Below, in pieces: positions 35,478 to 44,698 of a stretch of DNA of 47,472 nt. Both the position numbers and the translations under genes were made by a program. This stretch comes from Polyangiaceae bacterium (GTDB lineage Bacteria > Myxococcota_A > Polyangia > Polyangiales > Polyangiaceae). Within the stretch, counting starts at the first letter, position 1; each line of letters starts with the position of its first letter. Location of the stretch: contig WQZB01000037.1 of assembly GCA_009780955.1 (NCBI GenBank), positions 1 through 47,472 on the forward strand. Reading direction: 5' to 3'. The notes under the pieces are model-generated. The model was not told the origin of the DNA and did no database searches. It saw only the letters and a program-made list of their open reading frames with translations.

Positions 35478-37196
35478 GGGTGCATTCTGGTACGGATTCG
35501 GCGGTACGTTCGCTGGGCCTTCGTCGGTTCCGGTATCACTGGGTTTCGGCTTACCATCCGTACCATTCGTGCCGCTGGGTGGGCTGGACGCATCTTTTGC
35601 CCCAGCGTCGCTGGCTTTTGTCCTGCCGCTCGTTCCGCTTGCTCCGCCGAACGGAAACCTTGGCCTTACTGGCGTAAGCTGGATGTCGACGTCGTCAGCC
35701 GTGTGGGAATCGACGATGAAAATCTCGTCTTCGTATTTGTCGGCGCGTACGAGCACGTGAAGCGATCCGCCGTCTTCGGGGCGCACGATCGAGCGGGCGC
35801 CAGGTGGCAACACCACACTGCCAACAATCAGGATCGCGGAGTCAGGTGCAATGTGCAAGTGAACAGCATTCTGGCGCGCTGGGGGTGATGGGCTGGGCGG
35901 CGGGACCGATGGACGGGGCGCTACATCGGTGTGTGCGTTGGGCGCCGCCGGCGGGACCGTGGCGGTCGCCGCCGGCGGCGCCAGCAGCCTCGCTTTTCGT
36001 GCATCGTGACGCATGTATCCAACCACGATGAGCCCGAGCACCGTGCCAAGCAGCGCGGCCAGGGCAAGCGGCAAGAGCGATGACCGTCTGGGGCGCTCGG
36101 GCCCAACGATCTCGGTGCTTGTGTCTTGCACACGAATCGCGTTGGGCATCGTCTCGGACACGGGCACGACGACAGCACGAGGACCGCTTCCATGCTGAGG
36201 CGAAGCAACGGCAGCAGGAGCCTCGAAAAGCCGGGCGGCGCGCTCTTCGATTTGCCGCCCGCATCGCTGGTGGACGAGATCGGCGACTTGGATCGAAGTA
36301 ACCGGCGGCCCGCTTGCTCGCAGATACGCTTCGAGCGCGTGGCGCATGTGTTCGGCAGTTGGGTAACGCAGCTCGGGATCGCTGCCGAGTGCACGCTCGA
36401 CAATGGCCTCGAGCTCGGGAGGATAGCCATGCATCGAAGTGCTTGGCAGCTCGTAATGACCCATCATGATTTGGGCCATGACCTGCGGATCGTGCTCGCC
36501 AACGAATGGTTGTCGCCCTGTGGTGATCTCGTAGAGCACGCAGCCAAGGGCGAAAACGTCGGCGCGACGATCGACGGCGCCGCCCATGAGCTGCTCGGGC
36601 GACATGTACGCGAGCTTGCCTTTGAGCTGCCCAGCAACGGTCATGTGCGACTTGCCAAGTGCTTTGGCAACGCCGAAGTCGGTGACTTTGATTTGCCCAT
36701 CGGTGGTGATGAGAATGTTGTGAGGGGACACGTCGCGATGTACGACGTCGAGCGGCCGCCCATCATCGCCAATGAGTTCGTGAGCCGCGTGCAAGCCGGC
36801 GCACGTGTCGGCAACGATTCGCGCAGCAAGCCGAGCGCGGATAGGCACGCGCGCTGCTCCTTCGTTATCGGCGCTCGTGTTCGTGGCCGCCCCCGGGCGC
36901 AGCACGCGCATGAGCGATGGACCATTTACCCACTCCATCGCGATGTAAAGCGTGCGATCTTGCTGCCCGAGCTCGAACGTGGCGCACACGTTTGGGTGGC
37001 GCACGCGCGAAGCGATGGCCGCCTCGTCAAAGAACATTTGCTGAAAAGCGACGTTCTCGGCAAGCTGCGGAAGCAAAACCTTCACCGCCGCGAGCTGCCC
37101 TGTGGTTCGTACGCGTGCAAGCCACACGCGTGCCATGCCACCCGCGCCAACGGGTGCTACAAGCTCGTAAGGACCCAGCGCATTGCCGGGGAGCAA
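35475..37196 (-). CDS. transmembrane Ser/Thr protein kinase with PEGA-like sensor end
   Basis: The 573-residue protein starts with TTG at 37196; no ATG or GTG start lies between it and an upstream stop, which falls in a dispersed repeat. The Hanks-type kinase domain spans residues 9-275: VGAGGMARVW (Gly loop), Lys39 (AAVKV), HRDVSPHN at 153-160 (Asp155, Asn160) and DFG at 173-175, then AYMSPEQ. The Ser in place of Lys in the catalytic loop is usual for myxobacterial kinases. One membrane span (about 372-394, LLPLALAALLGTVLGLIVV) is followed by a Pro-rich linker and a PEGA-like beta domain (AVHLHIAPDSAILIVGSVV), then a low-complexity tail. It should signal from the cell envelope; its target is unknown. 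Confidence 0.9.
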   Translation of the reverse strand: MLPGNALGPYELVAPVGAGGMARVWLARVRTTGQLAAVKVLLPQLAENVAFQQMFFDEAAIASRVRHPNVCATFELGQQDRTLYIAMEWVNGPSLMRVLRPGAATNTSADNEGAARVPIRARLAARIVADTCAGLHAAHELIGDDGRPLDVVHRDVSPHNILITTDGQIKVTDFGVAKALGKSHMTVAGQLKGKLAYMSPEQLMGGAVDRRADVFALGCVLYEITTGRQPFVGEHDPQVMAQIMMGHYELPSTSMHGYPPELEAIVERALGSDPELRYPTAEHMRHALEAYLRASGPPVTSIQVADLVHQRCGRQIEERAARLFEAPAAVASPQHGSGPRAVVVPVSETMPNAIRVQDTSTEIVGPERPRRSSLLPLALAALLGTVLGLIVVGYMRHDARKARLLAPPAATATVPPAAPNAHTDVAPRPSVPPPSPSPPARQNAVHLHIAPDSAILIVGSVVLPPGARSIVRPEDGGSLHVLVRADKYEDEIFIVDSHTADDVDIQLTPVRPRFPFGGASGTSGRTKASDAGAKDASSPPSGTNGTDGKPKPSDTGTDEGPANVPPNPYQNAP

Positions 37197-37233
37197 TTCG
37201 TCGTCTTCTTGATGCTCAGGACCCAGAACAGGG

Positions 37234-37243
37234 GAGATTATAC
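37234..37243 (-). promoter_or_regulatory. possible -10 element of the kinase gene
   Basis: The minus strand reads CGTATAATCT, with a consensus TATAAT at 37236-37241, about 40 bases before the TTG start. No good -35 is present at the expected distance, so this is a weak prediction. It supports the short leader and the TTG start. Confidence 0.3.
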
Positions 37244-37284
37244 GGAGACCAGCTCGCCGCGCCGAAATTAATTCGAAGCCACAC

Positions 37285-37428
37285 TAGAACCGCTTTCAAG
37301 TTGACGCGACTGCGTCGTTGGCGGTTGGGCGCCATGAATGGCGCCCCCACGGTCACCAACACCCCGCCCGTGTAGGCGGCGCGATGAATCGCACCCTTCT
37401 GGATTGGCGCCCGCTATGAAAAGCGGTC
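37285..37428. mobile_element. inverted-repeat-bounded block with REP-like palindromes
   Basis: The left end (37285-37309) reads TAGAACCGCTTTCAAGTTGA then CGCGA, a copy of the dispersed repeat. The right end (37416-37428) reads inversely as TGACCGCTTTTCAT. Between them lie a good palindrome at 37327-37346 (GGGCGCCATGAATGGCGCCC) and a decayed one at 37372-37396 (GCGATGAATCGC core). The left end lies 88 bases before the kinase start; the right end contains the stop codon of the small gene at 37427. Confidence 0.75.
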
Positions 37429-37588
37429 AATGCAGGCGTTTAGCGTCGGGCGCGCTCGCGTCGTACCCCTCCGGATGAACTGGAAACACCGGGGTTCCAT
37501 TGCGGCGAAGGTCGCGCTTGTTGCGCTTGCCAGAGGTGGTTTTTTTACGCTTGCGGATCCGCTCGAATTGCTGCGTAGACGAGACCAT
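37427..37588 (-). CDS. small basic protein, 53 residues, function unknown
   Basis: The ATG at 37588 is preceded by GAGGAAG at a good distance (TGAGGAAGAAGTC before ATG), which marks it as a real gene and picks this start over one 22 codons upstream. The product is very basic and contains ERIRKRKKTTSGKRNKRDL and then RRNGTPVFPVHPEG. Such Lys/Arg-rich short proteins with a TP-x-FP-x-HPEG ending are recalled from other deltaproteobacterial genomes, without a known role; nucleic-acid binding is plausible. It is divergent from the WYL regulator. Its TGA stop falls inside the right end of the inverted-repeat block. Confidence 0.6.
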   Translation of the reverse strand: MVSSTQQFERIRKRKKTTSGKRNKRDLRRNGTPVFPVHPEGYDASAPDAKRLH

Positions 37589-37684
37589 GACTTCTTCCTC
37601 AGAGGGCGGCACCATGACGAAAGAGCGCCGCCTCGTCAAGGCACGTTTCATCACGGGGAGACACGCGCTCCGTTAGAAGCCCAC

Positions 37685-38872
37685 ATGATTCCACCTTCTC
37701 GCCCGAGCGTCATGCCGTCTTCCATACTTCGACCACGCACGCCCCGCGGGTCGAAAACACCCACGGTTGGACGCCCTTCTGGCAGCTTTACGCAGCACAA
37801 GCGCATCGACAAGCTACGCGAAATCCTCGAAAACGAGCCCCGCGGCATTACACTCGATGATTTGGCCACAACCTTGCGGATTACGAAGCGATCGGTGCGC
37901 CGCTACCTTCGTGAGCTGCACGAAGTCACCGAGCTCGAGTCTGTCATCACTAAGCCTGCAAGCCCGCACCTATGGCGCATCAAGCCGAGCGAGCGTGGCC
38001 GCGCGGTGCTTTTGCGCCGTGCGCAAGCCTATGCGATTCTCGCGGCGCGCAGCTCGCTCGACGTGCTCAAAGGTTCGGCGCTCTTCGACGAAGTCGACAT
38101 TGCTTTCGACCACATCGAGCAAATCGCCAAAACGCCGTTTCGTGCCTCGGGCAAAACCGAAATTTCTGGCGAGCAAAGCCTTCAAGATCGCTTTTTCTTG
38201 ATTCCGCCAACATCGCGAAGCTATGCGGCGCGAGGCGAAGATCTCGACGAGCTTTTTCGCGCCGTTGCCGATCTGCGCGTGCTTCGCTACCGCCCGCGAA
38301 TGCGACCGACCGATCTCGCCAATCCTGCCAGTTCTCAGGGCGAGCGCCTTGTTTTTTTGCCCTACGCCTTCGTTGTGTACAAGGGCACCGTTGCACTGCT
38401 CGGTGCTCACCGCCCTCGCGGTGGGGTGCCGAGCCGAAGCGGCGGCGATGATGTCGAGGTTCTTGCGATGGATGCAATGACCGAGATTCGCGCCAGCGAA
38501 ACCGAGCATTTCGAGCTCCCCAAAGGCTTTGACGCAAGCGACTACGTTCACGGCGAATTCGGCGTTGGGCCGCGCGCCGAAGCAGAACGCGTCGTGATTG
38601 AGTTCGACGCGCGCGTAGCCGACGAAATCAAAGCCAAAAAGTGGAGCCGTCATCAGCAAATTGCCCGGGCCGCGGACGGGCGCGTGAGGCTTTCGCTGCC
38701 GCTTGCCAACATCGAGGCAATTGTCGCGTGGACTCTGTCGTACGGCGACGCCGCGCACGTGGTGGAACCCGCCGAAGTCGCCCACCGCATAGCAAACATT
38801 CTTGAACGCGCGCGAACCAAATACAAGATAGGAATGCCGAATAAGAGTGCTGAATCCATGCGAAAATCATGA
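37685..38872 (+). CDS. HTH and WYL domain transcriptional regulator
   Basis: The ATG at 37685 gives 395 residues; the frame is open further upstream, but that part overlaps the small basic gene and has no family features. An HTH_11-type winged helix occupies about 36-110 (HKRIDKLREILENEPRGITL, then ITKRSVRRYLREL). The WYL domain spans about 150-380, with VLRYRPRMRP, VFLPYAFVVYKGTVALLGAH and EVLAMDAMTEIRA, followed by the C-terminal WCX-like extension (AERVVIEFDARVADEIKAKK). WYL regulators sense nucleic acids or small ligands and often control DNA-damage or defence genes. Target genes cannot be inferred here. Confidence 0.85.
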   Translation: MIPPSRPSVMPSSILRPRTPRGSKTPTVGRPSGSFTQHKRIDKLREILENEPRGITLDDLATTLRITKRSVRRYLRELHEVTELESVITKPASPHLWRIKPSERGRAVLLRRAQAYAILAARSSLDVLKGSALFDEVDIAFDHIEQIAKTPFRASGKTEISGEQSLQDRFFLIPPTSRSYAARGEDLDELFRAVADLRVLRYRPRMRPTDLANPASSQGERLVFLPYAFVVYKGTVALLGAHRPRGGVPSRSGGDDVEVLAMDAMTEIRASETEHFELPKGFDASDYVHGEFGVGPRAEAERVVIEFDARVADEIKAKKWSRHQQIARAADGRVRLSLPLANIEAIVAWTLSYGDAAHVVEPAEVAHRIANILERARTKYKIGMPNKSAESMRKS

Positions 38873-38897
38873 GAATGAGGGGAAAAGGGTAAAAACA

Positions 38898-40178
38898 ATG
38901 AGTTGCGAGAAGAAGAGCAAGCCCGATTACGATGTCATTCTTTTTGGTGCTGCAGGTTATACCGGCAAACTTGTGGCGGAATACCTGGCGCGTGTGGCAC
39001 GCGCGCGACGCTCGAAGCTGCGCTGGGCCATTGCTGGACGAAATCAGGGCAAACTCGAGGCTGTTCGTCGCGATCTTGCGGCGATCGATGGCTCTCTGGC
39101 CAGCCTTCCCATTGTGATTGCCGACAGCGTCGATCAAGCATCGCTCGATGCACTCGCGGCATCCACTCGCGTTGTTGCCACCACCGTGGGGCCATTCGCG
39201 AAGTACGGCCGTGGCCTTGCCGCAACGTGCGCGCGCCAAGGAACACACTATTGCGACATCACGGGCGAGATGCCATTCGTTCGCGCTTCCATCGATGCGT
39301 CGCACGCAATCGCTACGCAGTCCAGCGCGAAAATCGTGCACGCATGCGGGTTCGACGCTGTGCCGTCCGATCTCGGCGCGTATCTGCTTTTCGACCGCGC
39401 ACGCGCTTTGGGCCGCAATTTGAAATGGGCGAAAGGTTTCGCCGTCGAAGTCAAAGGCCGCTTCAGCGGCGGCACGTTCAATACGATTCTTGGAACCGTC
39501 GACGAGGCCGTTCGGCGAAAGGGCACCCGACGGCTGCTTTTGAACCCTTACGCTTTGAATCCTGATCCGCAAACTTCATTACCCAAAGTCACCGACCAGC
39601 GCACGGTGCGCTTCGACCGCGATGCCGGCGGTTGGACAGCGCCATTTCTCATGTCGGTATTCAACACGCGCATCGTGCGTCGCACGAGTGCGCTGCTTGG
39701 CTATGGCGGCACTGCCAACGACTTCCGCTACGACGAAGTTATGAGCTTTCCGCCCGGGCCTAAAGGCTTTGCCATGGCTTCTGCGGTTACAGCCGGTATT
39801 GCGGGTTTTTTCGTGGCCACGGCGATTCCGGTAACGCGCAATCTCCTCGCACGAAGCGTTCTTCCGAAGCCTGGCGAAGGCCCCACGAAAGAAGAGCGCG
39901 ATCGCGGTTCATTCAAATTTCGATTTGTCGGCGAAACAAGCAAAACAAGCGAGTGTAGCGATGGCCGCGCGAGCCATCGATTAGAAGCTGTGGTTTCAAT
40001 CAAACTCGATCCGGGCTACGGCACAACGGCCCTCATGCTTGGCGAATCGGCATTGTGCCTCGCCGAAGACGGCGAAGCGTTGCCGAAGAGTGCTGGGGTT
40101 CTTACGCCCGCGGCGGCCATGGGCGGCTGCCTCGTCACGCGCCTTCGCCGCGCCGGAATGACACTCGAAGTCGTGTAA
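38898..40178 (+). CDS. saccharopine dehydrogenase-like / trans-acting enoyl reductase family protein
   Basis: The ATG at 38898 follows a purine-rich GAGGGGAAAAGGG and gives 426 residues. The Rossmann fold is clear (DVILFGAAGYTGKLVAEYLA), followed by AIAGRNQGKLEAV, TTVGPFAKYG, CDITGEMPF and HACGFDAVPSDLGAYLLF. These are the signatures of the saccharopine dehydrogenase NADP-binding domain proteins that include the mycobacterial trans-acting enoyl reductase. A hydrophobic stretch at about 300-320 (MASAVTAGIAGFFVATAIPV) suggests membrane association. No polyketide synthase lies nearby, so the substrate is unknown. Confidence 0.85.
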   Translation: MSCEKKSKPDYDVILFGAAGYTGKLVAEYLARVARARRSKLRWAIAGRNQGKLEAVRRDLAAIDGSLASLPIVIADSVDQASLDALAASTRVVATTVGPFAKYGRGLAATCARQGTHYCDITGEMPFVRASIDASHAIATQSSAKIVHACGFDAVPSDLGAYLLFDRARALGRNLKWAKGFAVEVKGRFSGGTFNTILGTVDEAVRRKGTRRLLLNPYALNPDPQTSLPKVTDQRTVRFDRDAGGWTAPFLMSVFNTRIVRRTSALLGYGGTANDFRYDEVMSFPPGPKGFAMASAVTAGIAGFFVATAIPVTRNLLARSVLPKPGEGPTKEERDRGSFKFRFVGETSKTSECSDGRASHRLEAVVSIKLDPGYGTTALMLGESALCLAEDGEALPKSAGVLTPAAAMGGCLVTRLRRAGMTLEVV

Positions 40179-40208
40179 ATCGTATTTCATTCGTGCTAAA
40201 TTGAAGCC

Positions 40209-40814
40209 ATGGCCGCAGCCACATCATTCCCTTTCCACATCCCGTCGTCACACGAAGAGCAGCGTGTTTTGCTCTCGAACGTACCATGGTCAGCCTACGT
40301 CGTGCTTCGCGATTCAGTCGACAGTTCCGGCGTCCGGATGACGTACATGGATGGAGTCCTCGAGATCATGAGCCCGTCACACGCACATGAAGTCTACAAA
40401 ACGCAGATTGCGCGCTTTCTCGTGCTATTTTGCTGGGAGCGCAATATCCCACTTGTCGCTTATGGTTCCAAGACATTTCGAAAAGAAAAACATAAAAAAG
40501 ATCGCGGTCTCGAGCCCGACGAGTGCTACTGCCGTGGTGCGGATCGCGACGTGCCCGACGTGGCCCTCGAAGTCGTTGTCACGCGGGGAGCCATCGACAA
40601 GCTCGAAATTTATCGCGAATTGGGCGTTCGCGAGGTTTGGATTTTCGAGTCCGGCGCCTTTCGCGTGCTTGCGCTAAAAGATGCGATGTACAAAGAGATT
40701 GCGTCGAGCGAAGTTTTTCCAGAGATCGATCTCCCTCGCATTGCCCATTACGCATTGGAACCCGATCAGCTCGCGGCAGTAGAGGCCTTCCGTGATGAAA
40801 TGCGTAAGCCTTGA
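40209..40814 (+). CDS. Uma2 family (DUF820) protein
   Basis: The 201-residue product is a second Uma2-type protein, only distantly like the one at 25430. It shows [20 protein letters not shown], the metal-site segment [15 protein letters not shown] with the E-x-V core, [17 protein letters not shown] and the typical C-terminal helix. The catalytic pattern looks intact. The stop codon lies 12 bases before the metH start, so the two are probably cotranscribed. Confidence 0.85.
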   Translation: MAAATSFPFHIPSSHEEQRVLLSNVPWSAYVVLRDSVDSSGVRMTYMDGVLEIMSPSHAHEVYKTQIARFLVLFCWERNIPLVAYGSKTFRKEKHKKDRGLEPDECYCRGADRDVPDVALEVVVTRGAIDKLEIYRELGVREVWIFESGAFRVLALKDAMYKEIASSEVFPEIDLPRIAHYALEPDQLAAVEAFRDEMRKP

Positions 40815-40825
40815 TTCATGAATTT

Positions 40826-43800
40826 ATGACAAAGAAAAGTATTCACCCACTCGAAAAGCTCCTTCAAGAACGTATCGTGATTCTTGACGGAGCCATGGGC
40901 ACGACGATTCACACCTACGGCATGAAGGAAGCCGACATTCGCGGTGCCCGCTTCTCCGATGCGAAGAAAGAGCTTTTGAGCAATGGTGATCTTTTTACGC
41001 TGACGCAAAAAGAAATGATTGGTGACATTCACCGTCGTTTTCTCGAGGCCGGCGCCGACATCATTGAAACGAACACTTTTGGCGCGACGAGCCTTAGTCA
41101 AAGCGAATTCTTCGTCGACGATCCACGCGAGCATGCGCACGAGAATGGCGGTGGCGGCGGTCGAAAAGATCCGGAATTTTACGACCGCGTTCTCAACAAT
41201 TCTTTTTTGCGCGATCTTGCTTGGGAAATCAATGAATCGTCCGCACGCCAATGCCGTGAGTGGGCCGATCGCGTGGGCCATGCAACCGGCCGACCGCGCT
41301 TCGTTGCAGGTGCCATTGGGCCGCTTACGGTGTCGCTCTCACACTCGCCTGATGCCGATGACGCCGGCTTCCGCGTCGTCACCTTCGATCAGGTCAAGGC
41401 CGCCTATGCCGAGCAAGTGCGCGCGCTCGTGGCCGGCGGCGTGGACGTGTTGCTGGTCGAGACCATTTTCGATTCTTTGAATGCAAAAGCGGCTCTTTTT
41501 GCCATTTTGGAGGTTTTCGAACAAACCCAAAAAGAATTGCCCATCATGATCTCGGCGGCTGTGGGGCGCGGCGGCGAGACGATGATTTCCGCGCAAACGG
41601 TCGAGGCGCTTTGGAATGCCGTCGAGCACGCAAAACCTTTGTCGATTGGGCTCAATTGCTCGCTCGGCCCCGATGGGATGTTTCCGTTCCTCGAGGAGCT
41701 TGCTGCGAAAGCCAACGTAGCCATTTCGTGCTACCCGAACGCGGGGCTGCCAAATCCGCTGTCGCCCACTGGGTTTGATCTCGAGCCCGAAGACATGGCG
41801 CGCTTTCTCAGGCAATTTGCGGACAGCGATTTGGTCAACATCGCCGGCGGCTGCTGCGGCAACACCCCGGAGCACATTGCGGCCATTGCCAAGGCGCTCG
41901 AGGGGCGCCCACCGCGCCAACTTCGTCAACAACCAAGTCCGTCTCGTGAGCAGCCTTCGCCTGGCGATTCGCGGCCGCTGCGCCTGTCCGGATCGCAAGC
42001 TTTTAGCCAGCAAAATGGCGTTTTTATGATGATTGGTGAGCGCACGAACGTCGCGGGCTCGCCAAAGTTTGCCAAGCTCATTCAAGAAGGCAAATTCGAA
42101 GAAGCGGTGAACGTTGCCCGTCAGCAAGTGGGCAACGGCGCCAACGTGATTGACATTTGCATGGATGAAGGAATGATCGACGGCGAAAGCGCGATGACGC
42201 GCTTTCTTCTTTTGCTGGCAAGCGAGCCGGAAGTCGCAAAAATTCCGTTTATGATCGACTCTTCCAAGTGGAGTGTCATCGAAGCCGGGTTGAAATGCCT
42301 TCAAGGCAAAGGAATTGTCAATTCCATTTCGCTCAAAGAAGGCGAAGAAGTTTTTCGTGCTCATGCGAAAACCATTCTTCGTTATGGCGCCGCCGTGGTG
42401 GTCATGGCTTTCGACGAGAAAGGCCAAGCCGCAAGTTTCGAAGACAAAATTCGCATCGCCAAGCGCGCTTACACGATTTTGGTCGAACTTGGTTTCCCGC
42501 CCGAAGACATCATTTTCGATCCCAATGTTCTTACCGTGGCCACGGGCATGGAAGACCATGACAATTATGCCGCCAGTTTCATCGAGGCAACGCGGTGGAT
42601 CAAAGAAAACCTTTCTTATGCCAAGGTTTCGGGCGGAATCTCAAACATTTCGTTCAGCTTCCGCGGCAATGCCCGCGTTCGCGAAGCCATGCATTCGGCG
42701 TTTCTTTATCACGCCATTGGGGCTGGCCTTGACATGGGCATTGTGAATGCGGGTATGCTCGAAGTTTACGAGGAAATCGATCCCGAGCTACGCGAGCTCG
42801 TGCTCGATGTGCTTCTCAACCGCAAACGCGACGCCACAGCGCGCCTCGTCGAATTCGGCGAGAAGCTCATGGCGAAAGGCGCGAGCCCTCAAGAAGGAGA
42901 AAGGGAGCGCGAAAAGAAAGAGGAACAGTGGCGCCAGGCCCCGGTACAAGAGCGACTTGCGCACGCGCTTGTCAAAGGCGTGGATGCATTCATTGAAGTG
43001 GACGCCGAAGAGGCGCGAAAGAAGCTCGGCCAACCCCTTGCCGTCATCGAAGGCCCGCTCATGAGCGGCATGAGCGTGGTGGGTGATTTGTTTGGTGCCG
43101 GGAAAATGTTTCTTCCGCAAGTCGTCAAATCGGCACGTGTCATGAAAAAAGCAGTGGCGTACCTCATGCCGTATTTGGAGGCCGAAAAAGCCAAACTTGC
43201 CGAGGCCGGCCACACGGTAAAAACGCGCGGCAAAATCGTACTTGCTACCGTAAAAGGCGACGTTCACGACATTGGCAAAAGTATTGTTGGCGTTGTGCTT
43301 GCTTGCAACAATTTCGAAGTTATCGATCTGGGCGTGATGGTTCCATGCGAGAAAATTCTCGAGCGCGCACGCCAAGAACAAGCGGACATCATTGGCCTAA
43401 GCGGGCTTATCACGCCGTCGCTCGACGAAATGGTGCATGTGGCGCGCGAGATGAATAGGCAAGGTTTTCACATTCCACTTTTCATTGGTGGCGCCACGAC
43501 GAGCCGCGCGCACACCGCGGTAAAAATTGCTCCGTGCTATGGTGAGCCCGTTGTGCACGTGCTCGACGCGAGTCGCGCGGCGGCCACGGCAACAAGCCTG
43601 CTTAGCGACAAAACGCGGCCGGCCTTCATCGAGCAGCACAATCTCGATGACGAGCAGCTTCGTCGTCTGCACGCAGGAACGCAGCACACTGCCATTTCCC
43701 TTGAAAAGGCACGAAAAAATCGTGCGCCCATCACGTGGTGCAAGGAAGACATCGCAAAGCCCGAGTTCCTTGGCATTCGCGTCGTGAACGACGTTTCCCT

Positions 43801-44674
43801 TGCCACGTTGCGTGCGTTCATCGACTGGACGCCGCTGTTTCATGTATGGGAACTTCGCGGCACTTACCCGCGTATTTTAACCCATGAAAAATACGGGCAG
43901 TATGCAAGGAATCTTTTCGCCGATGCGAACGATTTGCTCGACAAAATCGTTGCCGAAAAAAGGCTCACGCCGCGCGGCGTATTTGGCTTTTTTCCCGCCA
44001 ATGCGGTCGGCGACGACGTTGAGCTTTACCCAGACGAAACACGAAAAACCATTCTTTGCCAGTTTCATTTCCTTCGCCAGCAAACGCAAACCAGGAAGAA
44101 TTCCGAAGGTACACCGAATTTGTCATTGGCAGACTATATTGCACCCAAGTCGGCTCAGTTGCCCGACTACCTCGGAGCCTTTGCCGTGAGCGCAGGTTTT
44201 GGCACCAAAGAGCTATGCGAAGAATTGCGCGCGGAGCACGATGACTACCGTGCGATCATGGCCGAGGCGCTTGCCGACCGACTTGCCGAGGCATTTGCCG
44301 AATACCTTCACGCATGCGCACGCCGCGAGTGGGGCTATGGCAACGAAAGTTTATCCAACGACGATCTCATTGCCGAGAAATACCGCGGCATTCGTCCGGC
44401 TGCCGGCTATCCCGCATGCCCCGATCACACCGAAAAAGCCACGCTCTGGAAGCTGCTCGACGTCGAAAAAAACACCGGCATGACTCTTACCGAATCGTTT
44501 GCCATGTGGCCGGCAGCAAGCGTGAGTGGCCTTTACTTCGCGCATCCGCAAGCGCGGTATTTCACGGTCGGCAAGATCGATCGCGATCAGGTTCTAGACT
44601 ACCAAGCGCGCAAAGGCATGACGCTCGGCGAAGTCGAACGATGGCTTGGGCCGAATCTTGGTTACCTGCCTTGA
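40826..44674 (+). CDS. metH: cobalamin-dependent methionine synthase
   Basis: The 1282-residue enzyme transfers a methyl group from methyltetrahydrofolate to homocysteine through cobalamin. All four modules are present. The homocysteine domain runs from [15 protein letters not shown] to the Zn-binding GGCCGN near residue 350. The folate domain follows ([35 protein letters not shown]). The cobalamin module has [14 protein letters not shown] at about 812, with His as the lower ligand. The S-adenosylmethionine reactivation domain ends with [15 protein letters not shown] and [12 protein letters not shown]. The ATG at 40826 was chosen; it lacks a strong ribosome binding site, consistent with coupling to the Uma2 gene. 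A copy of the dispersed repeat follows the stop. Confidence 0.97.
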   Translation: MTKKSIHPLEKLLQERIVILDGAMGTTIHTYGMKEADIRGARFSDAKKELLSNGDLFTLTQKEMIGDIHRRFLEAGADIIETNTFGATSLSQSEFFVDDPREHAHENGGGGGRKDPEFYDRVLNNSFLRDLAWEINESSARQCREWADRVGHATGRPRFVAGAIGPLTVSLSHSPDADDAGFRVVTFDQVKAAYAEQVRALVAGGVDVLLVETIFDSLNAKAALFAILEVFEQTQKELPIMISAAVGRGGETMISAQTVEALWNAVEHAKPLSIGLNCSLGPDGMFPFLEELAAKANVAISCYPNAGLPNPLSPTGFDLEPEDMARFLRQFADSDLVNIAGGCCGNTPEHIAAIAKALEGRPPRQLRQQPSPSREQPSPGDSRPLRLSGSQAFSQQNGVFMMIGERTNVAGSPKFAKLIQEGKFEEAVNVARQQVGNGANVIDICMDEGMIDGESAMTRFLLLLASEPEVAKIPFMIDSSKWSVIEAGLKCLQGKGIVNSISLKEGEEVFRAHAKTILRYGAAVVVMAFDEKGQAASFEDKIRIAKRAYTILVELGFPPEDIIFDPNVLTVATGMEDHDNYAASFIEATRWIKENLSYAKVSGGISNISFSFRGNARVREAMHSAFLYHAIGAGLDMGIVNAGMLEVYEEIDPELRELVLDVLLNRKRDATARLVEFGEKLMAKGASPQEGEREREKKEEQWRQAPVQERLAHALVKGVDAFIEVDAEEARKKLGQPLAVIEGPLMSGMSVVGDLFGAGKMFLPQVVKSARVMKKAVAYLMPYLEAEKAKLAEAGHTVKTRGKIVLATVKGDVHDIGKSIVGVVLACNNFEVIDLGVMVPCEKILERARQEQADIIGLSGLITPSLDEMVHVAREMNRQGFHIPLFIGGATTSRAHTAVKIAPCYGEPVVHVLDASRAAATATSLLSDKTRPAFIEQHNLDDEQLRRLHAGTQHTAISLEKARKNRAPITWCKEDIAKPEFLGIRVVNDVSLATLRAFIDWTPLFHVWELRGTYPRILTHEKYGQYARNLFADANDLLDKIVAEKRLTPRGVFGFFPANAVGDDVELYPDETRKTILCQFHFLRQQTQTRKNSEGTPNLSLADYIAPKSAQLPDYLGAFAVSAGFGTKELCEELRAEHDDYRAIMAEALADRLAEAFAEYLHACARREWGYGNESLSNDDLIAEKYRGIRPAAGYPACPDHTEKATLWKLLDVEKNTGMTLTESFAMWPAASVSGLYFAHPQARYFTVGKIDRDQVLDYQARKGMTLGEVERWLGPNLGYLP

Positions 44675-44675
44675 A

Positions 44676-44698
44676 ATCGCGTCAAATCGAGAGCGTTC
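44676..44698 (-). repeat. dispersed GACCGCTTTC-family repeat, copy at metH 3' end
   Basis: On the minus strand this reads GAACGCTCTCGATTTGACGC followed by GAT, two substitutions from the consensus. It fills the 24-base gap between the metH stop (44674) and the stop of the convergent membrane-protein gene (44699). Confidence 0.8.

Noticed and set aside
36126-37271. 381-residue plus-strand open frame opposite the kinase gene
   Set aside because: The kinase has every catalytic motif; the opposite frame is a codon-bias shadow.
37430-37684. N-terminal extension of the WYL regulator
   Set aside because: It overlaps the small minus-strand gene with a good ribosome binding site and contains no HTH or WYL sequence.
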